DNA of 64,000 nucleotides from Myxocyprinus asiaticus (GCF_019703515.2 NC_059365.1:41932501-41996500); one strand, 5' to 3'. Positions 1 to 9,780 are shown, counted from the first letter of the stretch. Made by a program: numbers and translations. The notes: a model not told the origin generated them from the letters alone.

Positions 1-504
1 CGGATCAGCCATCGTGATGGATTGGAAAGTGCAAGCCATGCATCCAAACTCCGGGCGAGGGGGACCAAGGGGACAATCTCGTCGGACGTACCGGCAGGTG
101 GGGTGGAGCCCGAGGTGCCACGCCATGTTGTGGCCATGCTGAGTTCAGGGACACTGAAGCACTTACCTGGCTCCTCGTGACCCGTGGAGACTGTCACATT
201 GGGGGCGGGTTTGTACCACAGCTGGGTGCTCAGGGGCAGGGAGACCACCGCTGGAGCGCCAAACCTGCAAGGATGAACTGGTGGACGGTGGTAGTGATGA
301 CAGCTGTGCACACCAGGTATGTGACCCAGTGAACGAGGAAACTGCTCTTTTGCTGAACTGTTGGGTACCGCAGCCACTTGGGCATGCGGTGAAATTAAAT
401 GAAAAGGCAACAAAAGGTTCTCCTCCCGGCCCTCCACCGGGGGATGGAGTGGTCTGCTTACCAGCTCCAAGGCAGTGTGTTTCGTCATCCCTGGGTTGCC
501 TGTC

Positions 505-1685
505 TCAGGGGCACTTCGAAGCCTTTCGTGGGTTCTTGGCGGCCGGCCGTGAGATGGGTGGCGTCTGCTTCCTGTGGTGGGCTCCACGCCGGGTGACCTC
601 AACACTGCAGCGGACACGCTGTCACGGCAGGTACTCGCAGGGGGACGCCCTTGGCGACGAGCAGGCGGGGTGCGGGATCTTGAGCCACACTGGGGCAGGA
701 TGTGCTGATAGCCTCTGTCTGCTGCTTCACCGTCGAGGCCAACCTGGGAAATGGGGCAGCAAGGAACCGTGACTTGTTGGCCTCACCCATCTTGACCAGG
801 TTGAGCCAAAGGTGGCGCTCCTGGACCACCAAGGTGGACATCGCCTGTCCGAGAGACCGTGCCGTGACCTTCGTCGCCTGGAGAGTGAGGTCGGTCGCCG
901 AGCGCAGCTCCTGCATCAAATATGGGGCGGAACTTTAGCGCCTTGGCTTGGTGGACTTGCAGGAGAGCCATGGCGTACAGGGCAGAGGTGGCTTGTCCAG
1001 CGGCACTGTAGGCTTTGGCCATCAGGGACGACGTAAACCTACAGGCCTTGGATGGGAGCTTTGGGCGCCCGCGCCATGTTGTGGCGCTCTGCGGGCATAG
1101 GTGCACCGCGATCGCCTTATCAAATCAAATCAAATCAAATCACTTTATTGGACTTGCAGGAGAGCCATGGCGTGCTATTCCACTGGGGGAATCGCCGAAT
1201 AGCCCCTGGCCACCCCACCATCGAGGGTAGTGAGGGCGGTGGAGTTGAAAGATCGGGACCGGGCTCCTCGTGCACTTCCGGGAAGAAAGGAACTGGAGAG
1301 GGGCGTGGCTGCTTTGAGTGGCACCGCGAGCCCAGGAACCAATCATCGAGCTGCGAGGGTTCAGGAGAGAGCAGAGGATTCCACCCTAGCCCGACGTTTG
1401 CGGCTGCCCAGGAAAGCATGTCCGTCATTTCCGCGTCCGCCTATGACTGGGTGACCGTACTCGAGGGGGGGGAGCCCAGCTGAGGCTTCCGCGTCCAACT
1501 GGATGAGCCTGCTCTCTAATGCTGCACAATGTTTCCATGGTCATGTTCTTGCAATGACTACATGATCCATCCACGAACGCTGTCTCCATGTGGGTTGTGC
1601 CCAGACAGGAAAGACAGCGATCGTGACCATCAGAAATTGAGAGATAACGACCGCAACCAGGAATAACACACAAATGCAAAGGCAT
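505..1685 (-). pseudogene. DIRS gag-like ORF1, decayed
   Basis: Read on the minus strand from ATG at 1685, the product starts MPLHLCVIPGCGRYLS and keeps the Cys/His-rich N-terminus (CVIPGC, CLSCLGTTHMET, CSHC) typical of gag-like proteins of vertebrate DIRS elements. Later segments (VEHLWL-type helix around 783-870, LPSKACRFTSSLMAKAYS around 1040-1085) match the gag of the copy at 33755-35228. The frame is lost several times: a deletion follows the N-terminal Cys motif near 1480-1540, and an insertion lies at 1121-1177. The homologous stop codon falls at 505-507. Gag-like proteins of this family are presumed to package element RNA. This copy cannot encode an intact one. Confidence 0.75.
1121..1177 (-). 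mobile_element. Chimeric micro-insertion: LINE 3' tail joined to a DIRS segment
   Basis: The DIRS sequence 'ccttat|ccactggggg' (intact at 34546-34561 on the other strand) is interrupted here by about 57 bp. The insert begins with the reverse complement of a LINE 3' tail (four CAAAT units then CACTTTATT). This is the same tail as the LINE ending at 31138 (aataaagtgatttgatttg). It continues with gacttgcaggagagccatgg, which duplicates 954-975 of the same DIRS copy. On the minus strand this reads DIRS sense sequence fused directly to the LINE tail, as expected from a template switch during target-primed reverse transcription. No clean target duplication is visible. Confidence 0.6.
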
Positions 1686-2062
1686 CTTTAAAAATATGCG
1701 TCTTTAAAAAGACGTTCCGTGTGTGCCGCTCTTTTAGAGAAATATACTCTTTTAGAAAAATATACTCTCTTATTTCTGCCAAAGCGCCCAGGGGCGTTCT
1801 CTGCAGTGCACCAGTGCAGAGGAGGGAGAAGCCGCTGAAATGCGCCATCAGATCCAGCAGAGGTGAATGAACAGTCAGCTCAGTGAAAATCGACCGTTCG
1901 GCTCCGAAGAGAAAATCTGAATGAGTGGTTGCATACCAGCTCTTTTTATACCCGTATGTCCGGGGGAGTGGTATGCAAATACCACTCACCAACTTTCATT
2001 GGCCTTTTATCAAAGACCAGAGGTGTCTCGGGCACAACGTCGAGTGAGTGACAGATAGGGAA

Positions 2063-2947
2063 CTGTCCTTCAACACACTTCCTATTGCATTCTGTTGACA
2101 TTTCAATTATTTGTTGCTTTTTCCCCTCCAATTAAACAAAGACTAAAGAAAGTGAAAGCTGCATTAGTCATTAAAACCAGAGTTATTGTTGTTTTGAATT
2201 TTAATTTAGTTTTTTTTATTTCTACTTCATTTTCAATTTTTCCTTTCAATTTAGTTAACTTTTATTTAAAATGCTCCCTATCTAAAGAAATAATATATAC
2301 TGAGATTTATTTTTTGTCTCTATCTGCCGACTGGTTTAGGAAAATAATGAGTCAACACAGTAGTAATTAGCAATTGCTGAGAAGTTACATCTCACAACTT
2401 GACTGCAAATGCTACATCCGAAAACACTGGTAATGCCCACTGCTAATATTAGGGCCATATAACAGGGACATTAATTCGCGGAAAATGTGGGGCAGTTCTA
2501 CGCACTGCTTATGAACCTAAAACCCTGATGCGTCCATGTGTTATCATTTTTTTAAAATAAGAGGAATCATAAAAATGTATTTAGTACTACCTTGAAGATG
2601 CTATTTGACAACAGATACTCACATACTGTATATTCCACAAGACAAAATGGTAACTGAATTTAAACAAATGATCCGGTTCAAAAGTTTACATTCCCTTGGT
2701 TCTAAAATAACTAGTTCACCCAAAAATTTTAATTCAGTCATTGTTTACTCACCTCTGTTGTTATAAATCCATATGATTTTCTTTCTTTTTCTTAACACAA
2801 AATGAGAAATTGTGGGGAACATTTTTTTGCTTAGTGATGTTTATGATGACCTCATCTTCAAGCTTCAAAATGAAGCAAAATTATAATTCAGAAGTCTAAC
2901 AAATTATTGTATGCGACTCATGTATTGTTCTGAAGGAATAAGATAAG
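2063..2947. other. Spacer with a dispersed fish repeat fragment (about 2702-2912)
   Basis: AT-rich sequence without a supportable gene. From 2702 it carries a diverged copy of a common cyprinid interspersed repeat (agttcacccaaaaattttaa, then 'ttactcacctctgttgtt' and 'ttaacacaaaatgagaaatt'). Better copies of the same family begin at 46620 and around 41645. No ends or target duplications can be assigned. Confidence 0.45.
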
Positions 2948-3017
2948 GTTTGGTGAGAAACGTGGTCTAGCACCCATCTGGAGAGAGAGAAAGCGGTAAG
3001 GACATCCAACTGATATC
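2948..3017 (+). repeat. Residual 5' LTR stub of the Gmr1-like element
   Basis: About 70 bp similar to the start of the 3' LTR (5073-5140), including gagagagaaagcggtaagga in both. It ends abruptly where the integrase codons begin (catccacaaacggacgg at 3018). The junction therefore marks the internal deletion. Confidence 0.6.
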
Positions 3018-5076
3018 CATCCACAAACGGACGGCTTGGTTGAACGATTTAATAAGACTTTAAAAAATATGATTCGTAAGTTTGTGTACGAAGATGCTCG
3101 GAATTGGGATAAGTGTCTTGAACCCCTGTTATTTGCAGTGTGAGAGGTCCTGCAAGCCTCCACAAGGTTTTCCCCATTTGAATTATTATATGGGCATAAG
3201 CTCCGTGGCGTGTTAGACATCATGAAGGAAAACTGGGAGGAGGGAACTTTTCAAAGCAAAAATGAAATTCAATACATTCTTGAGCTGAGAGCAAAACTCC
3301 AGACACTGGGGCATCTATCACAGGAGAATTTGCTACAGGCTCAAGAACGTCAGTCCCGGCTGTATAACAGGAGAGCTCGGCTATGGAAGTTTGCACAGGG
3401 AGATAAAGTACTTGTATTACTACCCACATCAAGCTCTAAATTACTTGCAAAGTGGCAAGGGCCCTTTGAGATCACATGGCAAGTTGGGGAAGTCGACTAT
3501 GTGGTAGTGCGTACGGATGGGGCGGGCTCGTCAAATTTACCACCTCAACCTGCTAAAACCATGGAGAGAGGCAGTCCCCTTATCCTTGGTGATGGTAGTT
3601 CTGGAGAGGGAGGAGGGAGGTCCGGAGGTGAGTCTAAAAGCCAATCAGTTCACTCCGGTCCCTTGTGGAGACCAACTCTCACCATCACAATATACGGAGG
3701 TTGCCAGATTGCAAAACATTTTCTCTGATGTGTTCTCGCCTCTCCCCGGCTGCACTAACCACAACGAGACAACCCCCGGGGCAGTGGTACGTAGTTGGCC
3801 CTACCGCTTACCTGAACACAAGAAACAGGTAGTATGGGAAGAATTAAAGGCCATGCTCGATATGGAATAATAGAAGAATCCCACAGTGATTGGGCCAGCC
3901 CAGTGGTTCTGGTACCTAAGAGCGATGGCTTGGTCCGTTTCTGTGTGGATTATAGAAAAGTCAACACGGTGTCGAAATTTGACACGTATCCAATGCCTCG
4001 GATTGATGAACTGTTTGATCGGTTGGGCAAGGCTCACTTTTACTCTGGACTTAACAAAGGGTTATTGGCAGATCCCCTTAATGCTGATGTCCCATGAGAA
4101 AATGACCTTCTCCACACCGTTTGGATTACACCAATATGTGACCCTTCTGTTCAGTTTGTTTGGGGCCCGGCTACGTTTCAGCGTCTGATGGACAGAGTCC
4201 TCAGACCGTACGCTGCGTATGCCACTGTTTATTTGGATGATATTATTTACAGTAATGATTGGCAGCAGCACATACAGCATTTGGAGGCCGTTCTGAAGTC
4301 GCTGTGACGAGCGGGGCTCAAAGTAAACCCGAAGAAGTGCACAATTGGATGGGTGGAGGTACGGTATCTGGGGTTCCACTTGGACATGGGCAGGTGCGAC
4401 CCCAAATTGATAAAACTGCAGCGATTGTGACCTTCCCGAGACCTAAGACCAAAAAGGAGGTGAGACAGTTCTTGGGGCTGGCTGGCTATTATCGAAGGTC
4501 ACCAGACTGCTGACTGATCTCACTAAAAAGGAAGCTCCATACCCGGTCCAGTGGACGGAGCGTGCCAACGGTCTTTCACACAGGTAAAAGCTGCACTTTG
4601 TGGTGGTCCGCTTCTGCATTCTCCTGATTTCTCTCTCCCTTTTGTTTTGCAGACGGACGCAACAGACAGGGGGCTGGGTGCTCTTCTGTCCCAAGTGGTG
4701 GAGGGGGAGGAGTGCCTGGTGCTGTACATTAGTGAAAAGCTCCCTATGACAGAGACGAAGGACAGCACCATAGAGGTGTGTTTGGCCAATCAAGTGGGTG
4801 GACCTCACTCTCCGCTATTATTTGTAGGGACAATCATTCACCCTCTGTTCAGACCATGCCTCGCTCCAATGGCTCCACCACATGAAGGATGCCAACGCCT
4901 GGATCACCCATTGGTATCTGGCACTCCAGCCATTTAAGTTCGAGGTGGTCCACACACCGGGGGAACAGATGGCTGTCGTGGACTTCCTCTTCAGAAAATG
5001 GGGGGGGGGGGGGGGGGGTTGGCAGTCCGGACAATTCCCCCAGCCTGAGTCGGGCAGTGGGGGTATGTGGAGGTGA
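3018..5076 (+). pseudogene. pol remnant: integrase (C-terminal) - reverse transcriptase - RNase H
   Basis: Integrase starts at HPQTDGLVERFNKTLK and continues through RFSPFELLYGHKLRG to the C-terminal YHLNLLKPW motif (about 3530). About 50 residues later comes the RT entry segment (FSDVFSPLPG, PYRLPEHKKQVVWEEL), with no LTR between. RT motifs follow: SPVVLVPKSDG, FCVDYRKVN, YPMPRIDELFDRLG, the catalytic box YLDDII (about 4231-4248) and FLGLAGYYRR. RNase H shows LQTDATDRGLGALLSQ and later LQPFKFEVVHTPGEQMAV. Defects: TGA at 3141-3143, where CGA (Arg) is expected (AV*EV), tandem stops near 3868, and several frameshifts (about 3520, 4090, 4305, 4780). A run of 19 G at 5000-5018 lies in the RNase H tail. 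The protein would copy and integrate element RNA, but this copy is dead. Confidence 0.8.
5052..5065 (+). other. Polypurine tract of the Gmr1-like element
   Basis: Purine-rich gggcagtgggggta lies immediately before the TGTGG start of the 3' LTR at 5066, the place and composition expected for the plus-strand primer. The LTR element at 18744 has a similar tract (agtgggggggata) before its TGTCA start. Confidence 0.55.
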
Positions 5077-5420
5077 GGGCATGGTCGATCGCCCATCTAG
5101 GGAGAGAGAAAGCGGTAAGGACCTCCACCTGAGATGAATTGTGACTAATTACCATTTCTATGTTAACAGTGAGAGTCGGGGGAGATAAAAGACGGCCAGT
5201 CCACAGAAAGGGGGAGAGAGATACAGATCAGAGACATTGTGTGTGTTCTAGAGAGTGATTTGTTTGAGTGCTGAAAAGCCAATACTGATGTGTGTGTGCT
5301 GAAAATCCCCTCTGCTGTTGCAAAGCTGAAAAGCAATTGAACATGTATTAAAAGTTGACTCAACTGGACTGTAAAACCAGCTTCCGCTTCCTCAACTGTC
5401 ATACAATTAACTTTGTTACC
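5066..5420 (+). repeat. 3' LTR of the Gmr1-like element
   Basis: Begins TGTGGAGGTGAGG directly after the polypurine tract. It contains a TATA-like box (gagataaaag at 5181) and a possible poly(A) signal (ATTAAA at 5347). The right edge is set to about 5420 because from 5423 the sequence reads as the minus-strand Rex1-like LINE. The exact terminal CA is not certain (a CA lies at 5404-5406). Confidence 0.6.
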
Positions 5421-5891
5421 TCCTTTTGTGCATTTTGATATTCTAGGAACAATTAACAGGCCAGAATTTTTCAATCATAATGAACGTGATGGAATATAGC
5501 ATAGTAGAAGGTCATTTAAGTACTACGGAGCTAGACCATTCAAAGCTTTGTGCGTAGTTAACAAAATTTTTTAATTAATACAAAATTTAACAGGTAGCCA
5601 ATGTAATGATGATAAAATGGGGCAAATATGATCATATTTCTTGGTTCTAGTCAGCACTGTGGCAGCTGCATTTTGAACCAAATGAAGTTTATTTATTGAA
5701 CTTGCAGGACATCCTCCCAGTAATGCATTACAATAATCTAGTCTTGAGGTCATGAACGCATTAATTCGTTTATCGGCATCAGCAACAGAGAGCATGTGTT
5801 GTAATTTAGCAATATTTCTGAGGTGGAAGAATGCTGTTCTACAAACATTGGAAATTTGATTTTGAAAGGACAGATTGGTATCAAATATAAC

Positions 5892-6723
5892 CAGGGTTGG
5901 GAGGGTTACTTTTGAAATGTATTCCACTACAGATTACAAAATGCATGCTGTAAAATATAATTTGTAACGTATTCCATTAGATTACTCAAGGTCAGTAACA
6001 TATTCTAAATACTTTGGATTACTTCTTCAGCACTGGTAGATTTTTCACTTGTTTTGACTATAAAAACTCTACAAAATACACATACACATACATTCTCTGA
6101 AAAACCTAAATAACTTATACAGTGTTGTTTCTAAAACAAGATCAATCAAATTGATCTTGTTTTAAGGATTTTTAGATATTTTTACAGGAAAACAATACAA
6201 AAATTATTATCAAGAATATGATTTTTGCCCTAATATCAAAGGTCTTACTAGAAAAAAAGAAATTATGATTTAATATGAATTTTCTTGATAGAAAATATGA
6301 TCGTGCCTGGTAACATATGCATGTAAAATGTCTAGAAATAGCATTTTAGCTTAGTGTAAAGCTGACAATTTACACAAGGTTTATTTCTATTCCTTCTGCT
6401 CCAAACTTACTTCATACTTACTTCTCTGTCTGCTCGTATAAATGTAACACATCATAAGAAAGTGTTTCACCGCTGTTCAAATGCACTTTGGATCACATCA
6501 TTTATATGTATAAATGTTATCCAACTGAAAGGACTAAATATTAAATTAAACAAATGACAATAAAATGCAAAGTAATCTCTTCAGTAATCAAAATACTTTT
6601 TGAATGTAACTGTATTCTAATTACCAATTATTTAAATTGTAACTGTAGTGGAATACAGTTACTTATATTTTGTATTTTAAATACGTAATCCCGTTACATG
6701 TATTCCGTTACTCCCCAACACTG
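5892..6723. mobile_element. Non-autonomous hAT-type element with 8-bp target duplication
   Basis: Ends are CAGGGTTGGGAGGGTTAC and, inverted, CAGTGTTGGGGAGTAACGG. The flanks are aatataac (5884-5891) and attataac (6724-6731), an 8-bp target duplication with one mismatch. CAG...CTG termini plus an 8-bp duplication fit the hAT superfamily. The 832-bp interior has no transposase ORF. It interrupts the Rex1-like RT between adjoining codons, so it is the younger insertion. Confidence 0.75.
6132..6164. repeat. Perfect 15-bp hairpin inside the hAT element
   Basis: taaaacaagatcaat, a 3-nt loop (caa), then attgatcttgtttta: a perfect inverted repeat in an otherwise AT-rich interior. Confidence 0.8.
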
Positions 6724-7142
6724 ATTATAACACCCAAGTTCTTCACTGTAGAAGACAATGTAACAGTACATCCATCGAGAGTCAAATTATATTTTAGCGG
6801 CTTATTTTTAGAGGTTTTTGGTCAAATAATTAGTACCTCTATTTTGTCGGAATTGAGTAGAAGGAAATTTCTGGCCATCCAATATTTGATTTCATTGATA
6901 CACTTGTTCTACGATTGCTGATAATATCTCCCAGGGGAAGCATATATAAGGAGAAAAGCAGAGGCCCTAAAACTGATCACTGTGGCACTCCATACTTAAC
7001 TTTTGTTTGATTGTTTGAAAGGGTGGACAATACGCCGTCTGTCATCATCATACAGCAAGACACCAGTGCAGTCCCATTGGAGCTATTTCTATTCCTCTGT
7101 CTCGCTCTAACTCACACAGTTTCCCCTTCTGCCAGAGATAAG

Positions 7143-7539
7143 TTACTTGTTCAGGTAGGAAGGAGGAAGCATGAGCCGGATAAACAATCCACAAAAGTTT
7201 CTTTATTTACACTACTTTTCAGTATAACACACATGGTTTGCTTATCAGCGGGGCACACACATACACTCAGGTTGGTCTCTCTCTATTTATCCCTCTCCAG
7301 CTCTCACTGTAACACTGAACAGCTATTAGAGATAATTTCCCACAGGTGTCAATCCTTACCGTTCTTCCTCTCCTGGCCACCATCTCCACAGCCACTAATG
7401 AGCCTGAACATTTGATGAATAAGACTTGTTTATGCTAATTAAAAAATGGCTAATGAAGCGACAGAGCCAATTATGTACCAGTTCCCTCCAGTTCTTCCAT
7501 CACCAGAAAAGAGATGTGGGAACATGGCCCATTACCACA
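7143..7539 (-). repeat. Probable LTR of a Ty3/gypsy-type element (minus strand)
   Basis: Read on the minus strand it starts TGTGGTAATGGGCC (7539). It has a TATA-like ggataaatagag near 7290 and AATAAA near 7200, and ends around 7143 with a CTTCCTCCTTCC / AAGTAACTTA stretch resembling the 3' part of the Gmr1-like LTR. Beyond it (7140-7000) may lie primer-binding-site and leader sequence, but no motif is decisive. No second LTR copy is in the window. Confidence 0.42.
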
Positions 7540-7855
7540 ATCACATAATGAGTATCTATCCTCAGAGAGATTTATACAGTTTTTTAGAGTAAGTGAAAAT
7601 CACACTCATGAATGCCGCACAAACGCCCAATAACAATTTGAAATAAATAATCACACATGGTTACAAATTTAACCCTTTTGCACGTATATTCCATTTTTCT
7701 GACCGTCACCCCCCCGGCATGACTTTTTTATGCGCTTGAAATTAAATGTAACAACATGTAACCATCTAAATTCCATCCTGATGCAACAAGCCAATCACAA
7801 GGCATTTTGTGGTCACATGACACTTCGCAGCTGGCGTGCCAGGAGGACAGAGTGT

Positions 7856-8140
7856 AGGTGAGTAAACTAGGACACAGTTAGCTTTATTTTCAATTAAAAA
7901 CCTCTGAAAATGTATAATATATATAAGCTATAATAAACATATTAACCAACAGTTTATGTTGACATTATTTTCACTTTACTTTAGCCGTGCATTTCTCTGC
8001 TTCATAGTGTTTTACAGCTGATGCACATGGGAGAGCTAAGTATTGGTGAGTAAATGTTCAGCTTAATTTTCACTTCAAAACCTCCAAAAAACAAGCATAG
8101 ATTATAATAGACGCATATATTAAATATATTTGTCCTACAT
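7856..8140. repeat. Two-copy tandem repeat, period about 189 bp, near the left end
   Basis: 'ggtgagtaaactaggacac ... cctctgaaaatg' starting at 7856 recurs in diverged form at 8045 (ggtgagtaaatgttcagc ... cctccaaaaaa). It mirrors the tandem array near the opposite end of the same transposon. Confidence 0.5.
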
Positions 8141-8459
8141 ATAGTCTTGTAATTCGTTATGACATTAGTTTTGTCATACTGTACAATGCAATAATGCCCT
8201 TTCACTGCCTTTGTAAGTTACTAACTGTTTATTTTGTTGTGTTCACTCATGCTCACTTTGATTAAAAGTTATTGTTTTAAGATTTTTTAATAGGATATAT
8301 TTTTCAGCTAAAGTTATGTTAGGATTGCATTGGTATTGATAATAGTATTGTACATAATATTACAGCAATGAAACCAGACATTGTCTTTATTCACGATTAG
8401 CTGCTCCTATGTTTCACCATGAAGGGAAAAATCCTACGTGATGTAAAATATCATACAGT

Positions 8460-8538
8460 GTTGCTTTGTTAGAGACATATGCAAATTCAGTATTATTATC
8501 ATATAGCATTTCTTTGTTAGAGACATGTCAATTCAGTG
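8460..8538. repeat. 48-bp tandem repeat, left part (interrupted)
   Basis: Unit contains attcagtgttattatcata, tagcattgctttgttagaga and catatgcaa. Copies end at 8538 and resume at 9781-9900 after the nested insertion. The array therefore predates the insert. Confidence 0.7.
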
Positions 8539-8726
8539 TTCCCTATCTGTCATTCACTCGACGTTGTGTTGATGTAGTGACACTAGGGGTCACTCTTGGG
8601 AGCCCGAGACACCTCTGGTCTTTGATAAAAGGCCAATGAAAATTGGCGAGTGGTATTTGCATGCCATGTGGTATGCAACCACTCATTCAGATTTTCTCTT
8701 CAGAGCCGAACGGTCATGCTCATTCA
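8539..8726 (+). mobile_element. DIRS left-terminal-repeat fragment
   Basis: ttccctatctgtcattcact through gaacggtcatgctcatt matches 33321-33537 of the complete DIRS. About 30 bp carrying the TATA box (ctcccctggacataagggta ...) are missing after 'gcatgcca'. It stops at 8726, where L2 LINE sequence begins without any spacer. Confidence 0.85.
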
Positions 8727-9563
8727 GGCACATGGTTTCTCTTACCACTGCTACGCTGATGACACGCAATTCTACTTGTCTTTCCAGCCCAACGACACCA
8801 CAGTGACTGCTCGAATTTCTGCCTGCCTGGCAGACATCTCAGCCTGGATGAAGGAGCACCACCTGCAACTCAACCCAGCCAAGACTGAACTCCTTGTCTT
8901 TCCAGCCAAACCTGCTGTTGAACACAACATCATCGTGCAGCTGGGTGCAGCTACAGTAACGCCTTCCAAATCAGTCAGAAATCTAGGGGTAACTATCGAC
9001 AACAGACTAAATTTCACAGACCACATCTCAAAGACCGCAAGATCATGTAGATTTACACTCTACAATATCAGGAAGATAAGACCCTTCCTCTCTGAACATG
9101 CCACACAACTGCTTGTCCAGTCACTTGTCATAACTAGACTGGACTACTGTAACGCTCTCATTGCAGGCCACCCTGCATGTGCAATTAGACCCCTGCAAAT
9201 GATCCAGAATGCAGCAGCACATCTGGTCTTTAACGAAACCAAAGTTAGCACATGTTACACCACTCCTTGTCTCTCTTCACTGGCTGCCGGTTGTTGCACG
9301 TATCAAATTCAAGGCTCTAATGCTGACATACAGAACAGTCACTGGGTCTTCTCCAGCATACCTAAAATCATTTCTGCAGAGCTACACGCCCACTAGAAGC
9401 CTGCGGTTGGCTAAGGAACATCGCCTTGTTGTACCAACACAAAGAGGCACCAAAACACTTTCCTGGACTTTCAGCTTCATCGTACCACGTTGGTGGAACG
9501 ACCTTCCCAACTCCATCCGTGAAGCTCTGTCTTCAAAAATGACTAAAAACACATCTTTTCCAT
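8727..9563 (+). pseudogene. L2 LINE reverse transcriptase, C-terminal part
   Basis: The frame open from 8650 includes DIRS codons before 8727. The real L2 part starts HGFSYHCYADDTQFYLSF, with the catalytic YADD, then WMKEHHLQLNPAKTELLVF, VRNLGVTIDNRLNF, ITRLDYCNALIAG and QMIQNAAAHLVFN. A frameshift near 9215-9240 moves the rest (LHWLPVVARIKFKALML, YTPTRSLRLAKEHRL, WWNDLPNSIREA) into the frame ending at 9563. The last residues match the usual C-terminus of L2 ORF2. One frameshift and the 5' truncation make it inactive, but it is less decayed than the minus-strand L2 at 20573. Confidence 0.82.
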
Positions 9564-9779
9564 GAGCACTTAACCAGTCATTAAAAAAATAAAAATAAAT
9601 AATAATTTCCTGTTGCACTTTCTTCTGTTTTGAATACTATTATGATGCTAGTGAAACTTTGTAATACGGCACTTTTCATACCACTGTCTCCTTAAGATGA
9701 TTCGCTTATGTTTTCCACTTTTGTAAGTCGCTTTGGATAAAAGTGTCTGCCAAATGAATAAATGTAAATGTAAATGTAA
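8727..9779 (+). mobile_element. L2-clade LINE, 3' portion
   Basis: Runs from inside the RT domain to a typical L2 3' end: gtcgctttggataaaagtgt, then a short (aaatgt) tail ending at 9779. Together with the preceding DIRS fragment it forms one block inserted in the 48-bp array. It is 5'-truncated, as is usual for LINE insertions. Confidence 0.85.
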
Positions 9780-9780
9780 A

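Larger units (their letters stand above)
1..2062 (-). mobile_element. DIRS retrotransposon, 5' half, minus strand (copy A, cut by window start)
   Basis: This stretch is the reverse complement of the left part of the DIRS element at 33321-39618. It runs from the RT-proximal region at position 1, through gag, to the left terminal repeat at about 1925-2062. The shared terminal sequence (cgtcgagtgagtgacagata, read on the plus strand) ends at 2062. Compared with the other copy, about 35 bp next to the outer end (the 'gacccctagtgtcactac' block) are deleted. The gag frame is broken and a small chimeric insertion sits at 1121-1177. The 3' half lies outside the window, so its completeness cannot be judged. 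Confidence 0.88.
2948..5420 (+). mobile_element. Ty3/gypsy LTR retrotransposon, Gmr1-like domain order, internally deleted
   Basis: Order along the plus strand: a stub of 5' LTR (2948-3017), integrase C-terminal half (3018-3560), reverse transcriptase (about 3700-4500), RNase H (about 4545-4990), polypurine tract, 3' LTR (5066 to about 5420). The stub 'catctggagagagagaaagc' at 2972 matches the 3' LTR at 5094. It jumps straight into integrase, so gag, protease and the integrase N-terminus have been deleted. Integrase upstream of RT is the Ty1/copia order, but the proteins are Ty3/gypsy-like. This combination is the hallmark of the Gmr1-like group of deuterostome elements. The copy is inactive. 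Confidence 0.8.
5423..7010 (-). pseudogene. Rex1-like LINE reverse transcriptase remnant, split by a hAT element
   Basis: On the minus strand, 7000-6912 encodes a YGVPQ*SVLGPLLFSLYM stretch (RT motif with a stop replacing Gly/Cys). After the nested element (5892-6723), 5900-5571 encodes CRTAFFHLRNIAKL, SRLDYCNALL, VQNAAATVL and ILSSLHWLPVKFCIN. Further down to 5423 comes a C-terminal stretch (SGLLIVPRISKCTKGG). These are conserved blocks of the CR1/L2/Rex1 group, closest in feel to Rex1. The catalytic YADD segment is missing, probably deleted, and there are several stops. The right edge, against the Gmr1-like LTR, is abrupt. Confidence 0.72.

Noticed and set aside
281..772. 163-codon plus-strand ORF near the window start
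   Set aside because: It is antisense to the DIRS gag region, where the minus strand carries the recognisable Cys/His motif protein. Nothing in it resembles a family.
8650..9396. 248-codon ORF as one protein
   Set aside because: Its first 25 codons are DIRS terminal-repeat sequence and only the rest is L2 RT. The fusion is an insertion junction, and the L2 frame shifts before its normal end.
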